Below, piece after piece: positions 1-6,830 of a stretch of 8,735 nucleotides of DNA. The stretch's first letter is position 1; every line of letters starts with the position of its first letter. Origin of the DNA: DUAG01 sp046756865. Lineage in GTDB: Bacteria; Nitrospirota; Nitrospiria; SBBL01; JAADHI01. The stretch covers positions 1 through 8,735 of the forward strand of contig JBHHXE010000094.1 of NCBI GenBank assembly GCA_046756865.1. Direction: 5' to 3'. The notes under the pieces are model-generated. The model saw only the letters and a list, made by a program, of their open reading frames with translations. It was not told the DNA's origin and searched no databases. The translations under genes and the position numbers were made by a program.

Positions 1-1096
1 TTGAGAGCTGACCGATTTCATCTCGTGCCTTGGTTCCGACCCTGAAATCTAAATCGCCTCCTCCTACGATTTCCGTCCCTTTCTGTAAGGACATAATTGG
101 CTGGGCAATTGATTTTGCGATATTGAAGGCGATATATATCACCATAATGAAGAGAATCCCGCCAAAGATGGCTACCCGCCGATTCAGTTGGATGACTGAA
201 TCGAAGGCTTCTTTTTTGTCCACCTTTGCGACCATCCCCCAGTGAAAATCTGGAATAAAGCGCCATGCGGCGATAACCTCTTCGTGGCGATAGTCAATTG
301 CCAGGCCGGATCCTTCTTGTCCAAGTGCAGATTTCTGGAGTGGAATGGAGCGTTCACTTCCCATAACCACATTTCTCTTGATGGTGGAATCCTTATCGTG
401 GCGAAGCGGATTTAAAAGCTGTACAGTTTCGCCAACAATCCTGCCAATCATCGTTTCGCCTGTTAGGCCCAGGCCCGTTTGATCCTGAATCATACGAAAG
501 ACAGCATCCATGTTTGCTTCTAGGGCGATGACACCTATAATCTTCCCTTGACTATCCTTGACGGGAGCCGAGATGAGCATGCTATAAGGGAGATCTTCAA
601 TCTTATTGGAAAATATGTTACTGAAGTAGATCCCTTTTTTCCCTTCTTCAAAAGATTTGTGGTCAGGATCAGGGAGGGGGGAATCCAAGTCTTTACCCGC
701 ATGTTTTTCATTAGTCACGTATACGATCATTCCGTCTGTGTCCACCAGCATGATATCGATATAACCCTTTACCTTTTGAAATGTTTGCAACTGGTCATCC
801 AATCTCTTTTTCGCTGTAATGTAATCAGGAGGATTAGGATCATTTCTCAGCCGGGTCAGGGTGGGAAGGGCAGTCTTGATATTAAAAAATTGTTGCGCGA
901 CTTGAATGTCAGTCTTCAGGCCGTTGTAGATGGCTTGTATCTTTTCAACTTTGAGATCAGCAACAGCCTCCAATTTTTCAATTTGAGCCATTTCTAAGGC
1001 ATTTTTGGCATGGTAACCCCCTAAAAATTCAACAAATAGCATAGGGATTAGGGCACTGAATAGAAAGCTTAGAATGAGCTTTTTTTTGATTGTCAT
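1..1096 (-). CDS. Methyl-accepting chemotaxis protein, dCache-HAMP N-terminal part (runs off left edge)
   Basis: Reading leftward from ATG at 1096 there is an uninterrupted frame of 365 codons with no stop before the edge. A Shine-Dalgarno-like AGGAA lies about 7 bases upstream of the ATG. The order of parts is a short basic N-terminus (MTIKKK), a first membrane helix at about residues 7-27, and a periplasmic region to about 305 of Cache type (for example VDTDGMIVYVTNEKHAGKDL at 118-137 and VKDSQGKIIGVIALE at 179-193). A second membrane helix lies at about 308-326. A HAMP domain then ends in the typical DEIGQLS at the edge. This is the layout of a receptor that binds a small molecule outside the membrane and signals through HAMP. 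The output domain is not visible, so a histidine kinase or diguanylate cyclase remains possible. The sigma-28-like promoter upstream and the divergent chemoreceptor next door favour a chemoreceptor. Confidence 0.85.
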   Translation of the reverse strand, partial: MTIKKKLILSFLFSALIPMLFVEFLGGYHAKNALEMAQIEKLEAVADLKVEKIQAIYNGLKTDIQVAQQFFNIKTALPTLTRLRNDPNPPDYITAKKRLDDQLQTFQKVKGYIDIMLVDTDGMIVYVTNEKHAGKDLDSPLPDPDHKSFEEGKKGIYFSNIFSNKIEDLPYSMLISAPVKDSQGKIIGVIALEANMDAVFRMIQDQTGLGLTGETMIGRIVGETVQLLNPLRHDKDSTIKRNVVMGSERSIPLQKSALGQEGSGLAIDYRHEEVIAAWRFIPDFHWGMVAKVDKKEAFDSVIQLNRRVAIFGGILFIMVIYIAFNIAKSIAQPIMSLQKGTEIVGGGDLDFRVGTKARDEIGQLS

Positions 1097-1220
1097 ATTA
1101 ATGTTCCTAATATATTTCTAATAAAAGTGATGCCATGGTTTTATTTCCATATTATGAGCAATTACCCTCAGAAGAAGTGAATGGCATATCGGGAGAGCTC
1201 CCTCCTGTTCACCTGTATTC

Positions 1221-1247
1221 CTATCGGTAAATACGCATGAAACTTGA
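1221..1247 (-). promoter_or_regulatory. Sigma-28 (FliA)-type promoter for the dCache receptor
   Basis: On the minus strand TCAAGTTT (1247-1240) is followed after exactly 11 bases by ACCGATAG (1228-1221). The FliA consensus is TAAAGTTT-N11-GCCGATAA, so the match is 13 of 16 positions with ideal spacing. Transcription would begin near 1214, giving a leader of about 118 bases. That leader opens with a two-tier hairpin (GTGAA 1177-1181 with TTCAC 1208-1212, enclosing GGGAG 1191-1195 with CTCCC 1198-1202). Confidence 0.65.
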
Positions 1248-1289
1248 GCATACATAAAAGTGAATAAAATCGGGTGGGTCTCCCTCTTT

Positions 1290-1379
1290 GCTTGGAGAAT
1301 CTTCTCTGCCCCGTTGTGTGGGGTTTTTACTTGTTTCTGGAACGCACGCCCTTCACATCGGGGAGAAGATTCTCCAAGC
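1290..1379. repeat. 17-bp perfect inverted repeat framing a 56-base core
   Basis: GCTTGGAGAATCTTCTC (1290-1306) is the exact reverse complement of 1363-1379. Just inside, CCCG (1310-1313) can pair with CGGG (1359-1362) after a 3-base bulge. Each arm is itself nearly palindromic (GAGAA..TTCTC). No U-tract follows on either strand, and it lies upstream of both divergent genes, so it is not a terminator. I see no duplication of flanking bases. It could be a small palindromic mobile remnant, a structured RNA, or paired protein-binding sites. Confidence 0.6.
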
Positions 1380-1444
1380 TCATAAAAGAGGATTGAAGAT
1401 CGCTCTGTCATTCCTCTTTTGGTTAAAAAATCCCTGTTTAAGGC

Positions 1445-1472
1445 TAAAGAATTTATATGATCTTTCCGATAA
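1445..1472 (+). promoter_or_regulatory. Sigma-28 (FliA)-type promoter for the PAS chemoreceptor
   Basis: TAAAGAAT (1445-1452) is followed by TCCGATAA (1465-1472), close to the FliA consensus TAAAGTTT-N11-GCCGATAA. The spacer is 12 rather than 11 bases. The predicted start near 1479 leaves a leader of about 45 bases. That leader carries a purine-rich ribosome site (1504-1515, AAGGGGGAAGGG type). The site overlaps a 10-bp palindrome, GGGATATCCC, at 1513-1522 immediately before the ATG. Confidence 0.6.
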
Positions 1473-1523
1473 GTGCATCAAAGACAAGTAAAGCTTGGCT
1501 AATAAGGGGGAAGGGATATCCCG

Positions 1524-2528
1524 ATGAAGAAATTCTTTAGAGACATGAAGATACGGAATAAAATGCTGGTGACAGGATTTGCTTTGTTTATTCCACTGGT
1601 TGTCCTGATTGTCATGCTTGCTGTGGAAAAAGACATTGCCATTGATTTTGGTCAAAAGGAAATATACGGGGTAGAGTATCTGCTTCCCTTGAACCATGCG
1701 GTGGTAAATATCCCGAAACATCGCGGCATGGCCAATGTTTATCTCAATGGAGACCTGAATATTAAGGAAAGACTTGAATCGCAGGCCAGGAAGATTGATG
1801 AGGGTTTTGAAAAAATCAGCGCTGTTGACCTTAAACATGGAGCGTTACTTGATTCAACTCAAAAGCTTCGCCGGCTAAAGGAAGATTGGAGTGAGTTAAA
1901 GAATAAAACGCTTCGGCTGACGGCCAAAGAAAGTTTTGAACGCCACAGCGCACTGATTGCCGATGTGATCGGCCTCATCAGTCATGTTGGAGATACCTCA
2001 AATCTCATCCTTGATCCTGACCTGGACAGCTACTATCTGATGGATGCCATTGTTGTCAAGTTGCCTGTGCTTTCTGAAAATCTCGGCCAATTGCGAGGAC
2101 TCACCTCAGGCGTTGCCGCCCGTCAGGAAATAACAAACGAGGAGTCGATCCAGGCTGTTCTGATTAGAGGTAAGGTCACCCAGGCGCTGGAGGGTCTCTC
2201 ATACGGCATGAAGGTTGCGTTTAGGGAAAATCCGGAACTCAAGCCCATTTTAAATGGCTCGCTTGAAGAAACGAAGGAGAATATTCACATATTTGAAGCC
2301 TTGCTTCATGATCGGGTTCTCACAGGGGGTGTGGTCGATATTGATCCGGAGACCGTTTTTTCAAGCGGAACAAAGGCCATTACCTCTGCTTATGAACTTT
2401 TAGACAAGACAAGTCCCACATTGACCAGTCTGCTTCAGAAACGAATCGATCATTTTCACAGAATAAACACATTGCCATTTTCAGCATCCTGGTCTGTATC
2501 TTGTTCGCCTTCTTGCTTGCACGTCTGA
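1524..2528 (+). CDS. Chemoreceptor, N-terminal half (periplasmic sensor); frameshifted relative to 2501-3649
   Basis: ATG at 1524 sits 8-9 bases after a strong purine-rich ribosome site. The product begins MKKFFRDMKIRNKM, then has a membrane helix at about residues 14-34 and a long, mostly helical periplasmic sensor of about 275 residues. Motifs such as KHRGMANVYLNGD (65-77) and DTSNLILDPDLDSYYLMD (about 157-174) recall the NIT-like or helical-bundle sensors found in some chemoreceptors and kinases. This is recognition by eye. The real protein sequence ends at about His310 (base 2453). The last 24 residues (FHRINTLPFSASWSVSCSPSCLHV) are out-of-frame readthrough with no membrane helix. The missing second helix, HAMP, PAS and signalling domains follow in the -1 frame, so this half alone could not signal. 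Confidence 0.8.
   Translation: MKKFFRDMKIRNKMLVTGFALFIPLVVLIVMLAVEKDIAIDFGQKEIYGVEYLLPLNHAVVNIPKHRGMANVYLNGDLNIKERLESQARKIDEGFEKISAVDLKHGALLDSTQKLRRLKEDWSELKNKTLRLTAKESFERHSALIADVIGLISHVGDTSNLILDPDLDSYYLMDAIVVKLPVLSENLGQLRGLTSGVAARQEITNEESIQAVLIRGKVTQALEGLSYGMKVAFRENPELKPILNGSLEETKENIHIFEALLHDRVLTGGVVDIDPETVFSSGTKAITSAYELLDKTSPTLTSLLQKRIDHFHRINTLPFSASWSVSCSPSCLHV
2451..2467 (+). other. -1 frameshift point inside the chemoreceptor gene
   Basis: Up to CAT (2451-2453) the frame starting at 1524 is receptor-like. From 2453 onward the -1 frame reads FSQNKHIAIFSILVCILFAF, a textbook second membrane helix leading into HAMP. A T-run of four lies at 2453-2456. One extra T there would restore a single continuous gene of about 708 residues. 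This fits a one-base loss in a homopolymer, either as a true mutation or as a sequencing error. I do not see a classical X XXY YYZ slippery heptamer. Confidence 0.8.
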
Positions 2529-3649
2529 CCATGCGGATGATTGACCTTCCGATTAAGGAGATCGGAAGTGCGGTTGAGGCTGTTATTGGAGGAGATTTAA
2601 CTGTGAAGCTTAATTCGGACAGCCGGGATGAAATCGGAACTCTTGAAAATCAATTTTCAGACATGATCCAGGCCATTATTAAGTCAAATTCGAAAGAAGC
2701 TGTCAAAATGGCACGAACCGCGGCCCTGGTCGATAACAGTCCGAGTAATATCATGATGGTCGATAACGATTTAAACCTGATTTATATGAATCCGGCATCC
2801 ATAAACTTATTGAGAAAGTTGGAGCATCTCCTTCCCTGCACTGTTGATAGCATGATGGGAAAGTGCATTGATCTCTTCCTTAATGATCCGGGGCGTGTCC
2901 GTAAAATTCTTGCAGATCCGGGGAATCTGCCATACTTCGGGAACATTGATCTGGGAGGAGAAAAACTCACCCTGACGGCCTCCGCAATCTACGGCCCTGA
3001 TAAAGCACGTATCGGGACTATGGCAAGTTGGGAGCTCGTCACCGCCAAAAGAAATCTGGAGATCTCTTTACAAGAGTCAGCGGCGACCGTCGCCAACTCA
3101 GCGGGAGAGCTGGCCAGCTCAGGTCAGGAAATGTCGGTGACCGTGAACGAAATTTCGGAAAACCTCCAAAAGGCGAACGAGACTACTTCAAAAGCCGTAT
3201 CCATGACTGAAGCAATGAATGAGAAGATTCGGCAATTGGAAGGGGCCAGCAACGAAATTGGCAGTGTCATGAAAGTGATTTCAAATATTGCTGCCCAGAC
3301 AAATCTGCTGGCACTCAACGCGACCATTGAAGCGGCCCGGGCAGGAGAGGCGGGAAAGGGCTTTGCAGTTGTTGCCAGTGAAGTGAAAGACCTGGCCAAA
3401 GGAACAGCAAAAGCAACACAGGATATCCAAGGGCTGATTTCAGCCATTCAGGAAAATACAAAAGAAGCCGTTTCGACGATAGATGAAATCACAGGGATTA
3501 TCCGGGAAAATGACGAGATTACCACCTCGATTGCGGGTGCTGTTGAAGAGCAGAGCGCCACGGCAAATGAGATCAGTGACAATATGGCGAGAACCTCAAA
3601 GGGAACAGATAAAATTGTGGAGTCCATTAAAGAGGTGCTTGCGCTTTGA
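2501..3649 (+). CDS. Chemoreceptor, C-terminal half: HAMP, PAS and methyl-accepting signalling domain
   Basis: The open frame can be started at TTG 2501, but its homologous content begins upstream near 2453, so this is the rest of the 1524 gene rather than an independent one. Counting from 2501: end of membrane helix 2 at 1-12; HAMP at about 16-63 (SRDEIGTLENQF); PAS at about 73-182 (NIMMVDNDLNLIYMNPAS to GTMASWELVT); signalling coiled coil at about 185-382. Its hairpin tip, around NLLALNATIEAARAGEAGKG (268-287), is the conserved site that contacts CheA and CheW. In PAS-type receptors of this class I expect an Phe-His pair where this one reads DLFLNDP (124-130), so the His is absent here. The stop lies 34 bases from the end of the convergent M48 gene, with no obvious terminator between. 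Confidence 0.85.
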   Translation: MFAFLLARLTMRMIDLPIKEIGSAVEAVIGGDLTVKLNSDSRDEIGTLENQFSDMIQAIIKSNSKEAVKMARTAALVDNSPSNIMMVDNDLNLIYMNPASINLLRKLEHLLPCTVDSMMGKCIDLFLNDPGRVRKILADPGNLPYFGNIDLGGEKLTLTASAIYGPDKARIGTMASWELVTAKRNLEISLQESAATVANSAGELASSGQEMSVTVNEISENLQKANETTSKAVSMTEAMNEKIRQLEGASNEIGSVMKVISNIAAQTNLLALNATIEAARAGEAGKGFAVVASEVKDLAKGTAKATQDIQGLISAIQENTKEAVSTIDEITGIIRENDEITTSIAGAVEEQSATANEISDNMARTSKGTDKIVESIKEVLAL

Positions 3650-3683
3650 TTTGGTGTGAGTGCAGAGCGTGGATGCCGTCTCT

Positions 3684-4499
3684 TTACGGGTTTAATTCCT
3701 GATTGAACTGAGAGGCGAAGTATAACGCCTCAGCTTCCGGGAGCCAGCGTTGGATTTGGGCGACTCGGACGGTATCGCTTGGATGGGTTGAGAGAAATTG
3801 TGGGGCTTTTTTCTTATCCAGCCTGGACATCCGTTCCCAAAAGAGGGCCGCTTCTCTGGGATCGTATCCCGCCTTGGCCATCAGCATGAGACCGATGCGG
3901 TCTGCCTCGAGCTCCTGTCTCCGGTTGAAGGGGAGGAGGACGCCAACCTGTGCGCCGGCCCCGTAGGCAGATTTAATGGCCTTCATCTTTTTTTTGCTAC
4001 CTTCCTTTTTCCCCAAGCCAGCCTCCAGTGCGACCATTCCGATCTGGGCCAGCAGGCCGGTGGTCATACGTTCCCCCCCATGCCGCGCGATCGCGTGAGA
4101 AACCTCATGTGACAAGACGGTGGCCAGACCGGTCTCGGTGCTTGTGACCGGTAAAATTCCCGTGTAGACCGCAACCTTTCCCCCAGGCAGGGCAAAGGCA
4201 TTAACCATCTTTTCATCCTCAATCAGAATAAATTCCCACTGATAGTCCGGGCGATTTGCCACTGCGGCGATACGTTTTCCAACACGCCGGACGAGGGTGG
4301 TTTTGTCCGCATCTTCGGAGATCTTTGCCTTTTTGATGATCTCCTTGTAGGCCTTCAGGCCCATGGAAATTTCTTCCGATTCTGGAATCAGGATAAGCTG
4401 AGATCTCTGGGTGACTGGCGTCGTCCGGCAGGCGATCAGCAAGGCCATCAGGAGAAGAAAAATTGTTGTAATCTTGTAGGCTTGGCTTGTAGGTTTCAT
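3684..4499 (-). CDS. M48-family zinc metalloprotease, predicted lipoprotein
   Basis: The chosen start is ATG at 4499 (271 residues), preceded by GGAAA about 5 bases upstream. It yields a lipoprotein signal: MKPTSQAYK, hydrophobic 11-22, lipobox LIAC with Cys24. Longer starts at 4508, 4511 or 4583 would bury the signal. HEVSH (131-135) is the zinc-binding HExxH. ELEAD (196-200) is the second M48 motif and supplies the glutamate ligand. STHPSD (237-242) is the conserved C-terminal His-Pro element. Relatives such as LoiP/YcaL or YfgC/BepA degrade or fold-check envelope proteins. By analogy this enzyme would act in the periplasm anchored to a membrane. It reads the same way as the upstream glycosyltransferase, 102 bases away, but the function is unrelated. 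Family is secure, substrate unknown. Confidence 0.9.
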   Translation of the reverse strand: MKPTSQAYKITTIFLLLMALLIACRTTPVTQRSQLILIPESEEISMGLKAYKEIIKKAKISEDADKTTLVRRVGKRIAAVANRPDYQWEFILIEDEKMVNAFALPGGKVAVYTGILPVTSTETGLATVLSHEVSHAIARHGGERMTTGLLAQIGMVALEAGLGKKEGSKKKMKAIKSAYGAGAQVGVLLPFNRRQELEADRIGLMLMAKAGYDPREAALFWERMSRLDKKKAPQFLSTHPSDTVRVAQIQRWLPEAEALYFASQFNQELNP

Positions 4500-4556
4500 C
4501 TCTGTTTCCATCATAACACAAACAGCAGGGAGAGCCTCAGCGCGAGATTGAAGCGC

Positions 4557-4575
4557 CCCGCCCTGGAAGGGCGGG
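4557..4575. repeat. GC-rich perfect palindrome, REP-like, between glycosyltransferase and M48 genes
   Basis: CCCGCCCT (4557-4564) pairs perfectly with AGGGCGGG (4568-4575) around a GGA loop. No U-tract follows on the minus strand (the bases after it read GCGCTTCAATC), so it is a poor intrinsic terminator. It lies in the 102-base gap between two co-oriented genes. GC-rich hairpins of this style occur as REP elements and at ends of IS200/IS605-type elements. No transposase is present here. Confidence 0.55.
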
Positions 4576-4601
4576 ATTCTCACTTGCCATGCGTGCTCAG
4601 G

Positions 4602-5279
4602 TTAGAGCTGATCGAAGGCTTCTATTTTCTTCCATGTCAGTTTAGGATAAACTTCCTCTTGTGCCCTTGATGTTTCGATTTGAGATTTAAGGAAGACGAG
4701 GTCTTTTGGATGGTCGATGTCGTACCAGAAAGGAAGGAGGTGGTAGGGGATCTTTTGCCCGTCCAGTTTTTCCAGTGTCTTTGGCAGAACCTCATCCGTT
4801 CCCCAGCGAATACCCTTGAAGAGGGCGGGCAGGGGAGCCTTGCTCCCGATCAGATAATACCCCCCGTCCAGGCTTGGCCCGATAACCCAGGGATGGGAGT
4901 CCAGCCGGTCAATGCCTTCCTGGATGAAGCGCTCCGGCAGTGTCGGAGTGTCGCTCCCGATGAGAAGGATCTTCTCAAAACCCATTGAAAACCCCCACGC
5001 CATCGCATGGTTCATCCGTTCTCCGAGTTGTTCGCCCTTCTGCTCAAGAAAAAGAAGAGGGGGGGCAGTAGGGCATTGGCGAAAAAATGGATGGTCGGGG
5101 GACGGTGTGCAGGCCATCGCCCGCTGGAGCGGAAGCCCAGCCGTGGAGCTCAGTATATCCAGAATAAAGGCTTCATGCAGCGATGCGGCCTCTTCGGGAG
5201 ATAGAAAAGGGAGAAGGCGTGTTTTGACGCGGCCGGCCTCCGGTGCCTTGGCAAATATGATCAGGAGCGTTCTTATCAT
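4602..5279 (-). CDS. TIGR04282/DUF2064 family glycosyltransferase (GT-A fold)
   Basis: Starting at ATG 5279 gives 225 residues, the usual size, beginning MIRTLLIIFAKAPEAG as the family does. An ATG at 5327 would add 16 unrelated residues. Visible motifs are FAKAPEAGRVKTRL (9-22, nucleotide-sugar binding loop), QLGERM (84-89), GSDTPTLP (108-115, the acidic metal site equivalent to DxD), GPSLDGGYYLIG (134-145) and YDIDHPKDL (186-194). The family is assumed to transfer a sugar from a nucleotide donor and often sits near a partner TIGR04283 transferase, which I do not see here. No Shine-Dalgarno precedes 5279. Instead an extended -10 lies directly upstream, suggesting a leaderless message. Acceptor and pathway are unknown. 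Confidence 0.88.
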   Translation of the reverse strand: MIRTLLIIFAKAPEAGRVKTRLLPFLSPEEAASLHEAFILDILSSTAGLPLQRAMACTPSPDHPFFRQCPTAPPLLFLEQKGEQLGERMNHAMAWGFSMGFEKILLIGSDTPTLPERFIQEGIDRLDSHPWVIGPSLDGGYYLIGSKAPLPALFKGIRWGTDEVLPKTLEKLDGQKIPYHLLPFWYDIDHPKDLVFLKSQIETSRAQEEVYPKLTWKKIEAFDQL

Positions 5280-5286
5280 TAATCGG

Positions 5287-5295
5287 ATATTATCA
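5287..5295 (-). promoter_or_regulatory. Extended -10 promoter element giving a near-leaderless glycosyltransferase message
   Basis: On the minus strand TGATAATAT (5295-5287) matches the extended -10 pattern TGnTATAAT closely. Only seven bases separate it from the ATG at 5279, so transcription would start at or next to the start codon. The candidate -35 (TTTCAA, 17 bases upstream) is poor, which is tolerated by extended -10 promoters. Confidence 0.4.
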
Positions 5296-5309
5296 TGCCG
5301 GGCGATCGT

Positions 5310-5338
5310 TTGAAAGATCTCTCCCATTCAAGTAGAAT
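5310..5338 (+). promoter_or_regulatory. Sigma-70-type promoter of the porphyrinogen oxidase gene
   Basis: TTGAAA (5310-5315), 17 bases, TAGAAT (5333-5338): each hexamer matches its consensus at five of six positions with ideal spacing. Transcription would start near 5345, about 30 bases before the ATG at 5375. The promoter overlaps the divergent glycosyltransferase promoter region. Confidence 0.65.
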
Positions 5339-5374
5339 GTCCACCGATATAAATATTGTGAGAGGGCTTTGCAG

Positions 5375-6808
5375 ATGCCCCGGAATATAAAAAAAGTTGT
5401 TATTGTCGGCGGCGGGATTACCGGCTTGTCCACCGCTTTCTTTCTTCAGGAGAAGGGCAAGGAGACGGGATGTACGATTGATATTACGCTGATCGAAGGT
5501 GAAAGTCGCCTTGGCGGGATGATTCACACGGAACGGGTTGATGATTTTATCCTTGAAGGGGGGCCGGACTCCTTTATCACGCAGAAGCCGGGGGCCGTGG
5601 ATCTTTGCCGCAGACTGGGCCTGATGGATGATTTGGTGCACACCCGTGAGGTTGAGAAGTCGGTCTATATCCTTTCCTCTGGAAAACTGCGGCCCCTCCC
5701 GGAGGGATTTAATCTGATGGTTCCGGGCCGTTTGACGCCCTTTCTCTTCAGCCCTCTGGTTTCTCCAATCGGCAAGGTTCGGATGGGGCTTGATCTTGTG
5801 ATTCCGAAGAAGAATTCCCCTGAAGATGAATCGATTGCCTCTTTTGTCCGCCGGCGTCTTGGAGACGAGGCGCTTCAAAAATTTGCCGAGCCGATCCTGG
5901 CGGGCATCTTTGCAGGAGATGTGGAAAAATTGAGCCTTTACGCCACTTTTCCTCAGTTTGCGTCTTTAGAGAAAAGCAGCCGTAGCCTGATTCTGGGGAT
6001 GTGGACACGGCGAATGGCCGCAGCCAAAAAGGGAGGGACGAAGCCGGAATTGACCCTTTTTGTTACCCTTAGGGAGGGCCTCTCCAGCCTGGTGTCGTCG
6101 ATTCGTAAAAAATTGGACGAGGTTAAATTCGTTTCTGATACAAGGGTTTCCGGAATAGACCCTCAAAATTCTGGCTATGCGGTCTTTACCGAAAATGAGA
6201 AACACCTGGCTGATGCTGTGGCTGTGACGACGAAAACGGATACGGCGGCTCGCTGGATTGAAGGCTGGGACCCGTCGCTTTCCGCTCTGCTTAAAGAGAT
6301 TGAATATGTCTCGACAGCGACCGTGTCCCTCGGATTCCGCAGGGAAGATGTCCACCATTCCTTAAACGGTTTCGGATTTGTCGTTCCCCGAAGAGAGGGG
6401 AAGAAGATCATTGCTTCAACCTGGAGTTCTACCAAGTTTCCGGGCCGTGCTCCGGAGGGACACGTCCTCGTTCGTGCCTTTCTCGGCGGTGCGCATCATG
6501 AGGATCTTGTTGGTCGGGATGAAGATGAACTGATCGGTTTGGTCCGGAAAGAGCTTCAGCCGATACTTGGGATTCAGGCAGAACCCGTGGTGGCAAAAAC
6601 CTTCCGATGGATCAAGTCAAGACCACAGTATAATCTTGGCCACCTGGACCGCATTGCCATGATTGAAAAAGAGGCCAAAAAACATCCCGGTTTCTTTTTG
6701 GCCGGGGCCGCTTATCGTGGTGTTGGTCTTCCGGACTGTATTCGGCAGGGAATGGAGACGGCGGAGAAAATTATCAGGATGGGCCAGACCCAAGCCGGCC
6801 CATCCTGA
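5375..6808 (+). CDS. hemY: HemY-type porphyrinogen oxidase (FAD-dependent heme biosynthesis enzyme)
   Basis: ATG at 5375 follows GAGAGGG at a spacing of 9 and gives 477 residues, normal for the family. A TTG at 5369 lies too close to that ribosome site. The N-terminal Rossmann motif VVIVGGGITGLS (8-19) binds FAD. RLGGMIHTE (45-53) and LEGGPDSF (60-67) are typical of this amine-oxidase-like family. EPILAGIFAGDVEKLS (172-187) is characteristic of HemY. FFLAGAAYRGVGLPDCIRQG (440-459) is the C-terminal FAD-contact segment. The enzyme oxidises protoporphyrinogen IX, or in many non-proteobacterial lineages coproporphyrinogen III, late in heme synthesis; which substrate is used cannot be told here. 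No other heme genes lie in the window. The last residues are encoded within a perfect hairpin that includes the stop codon. Confidence 0.93.
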   Translation: MPRNIKKVVIVGGGITGLSTAFFLQEKGKETGCTIDITLIEGESRLGGMIHTERVDDFILEGGPDSFITQKPGAVDLCRRLGLMDDLVHTREVEKSVYILSSGKLRPLPEGFNLMVPGRLTPFLFSPLVSPIGKVRMGLDLVIPKKNSPEDESIASFVRRRLGDEALQKFAEPILAGIFAGDVEKLSLYATFPQFASLEKSSRSLILGMWTRRMAAAKKGGTKPELTLFVTLREGLSSLVSSIRKKLDEVKFVSDTRVSGIDPQNSGYAVFTENEKHLADAVAVTTKTDTAARWIEGWDPSLSALLKEIEYVSTATVSLGFRREDVHHSLNGFGFVVPRREGKKIIASTWSSTKFPGRAPEGHVLVRAFLGGAHHEDLVGRDEDELIGLVRKELQPILGIQAEPVVAKTFRWIKSRPQYNLGHLDRIAMIEKEAKKHPGFFLAGAAYRGVGLPDCIRQGMETAEKIIRMGQTQAGPS

Positions 6809-6810
6809 TA
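6772..6810 (-). terminator. 14-bp perfect hairpin between converging hemY and TPR genes
   Basis: Bases 6772-6785 and 6797-6810 are perfect reverse complements (core AGGATGGGCC and GGCCCATCCT) around an 11-base loop. Read leftward, after the TPR gene, the stem is followed by AATTTTC, a modest U-tract. Read rightward, after hemY, it is followed by TAAGCAATG with no U-tract. It is therefore best as a terminator for the minus-strand gene, and possibly a 3' end protector for hemY. The TGA stop of hemY (6806-6808) lies inside the stem. Confidence 0.6.
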
Positions 6811-6830
6811 TAAGCAATGATTCGCTTCTC

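Noticed and set aside
548..997. A 149-codon plus-strand frame over the dCache receptor
   Set aside because: It is antisense to a clear dCache domain encoded on the minus strand in one continuous frame.
3650..3683. Terminator between the convergent chemoreceptor and M48 genes
   Set aside because: Only a 4-bp CCGT/ACGG stem is available; too weak to call.
4500..4583. Longer N-terminus for the M48 protease starting at 4583
   Set aside because: The extra residues derive from the REP-like palindrome, lack a ribosome site and would displace the lipoprotein signal.
5279..6435. Several long minus-strand frames across hemY
   Set aside because: hemY is unmistakable on the plus strand from 5375; the antisense frames have no motifs or start signals.
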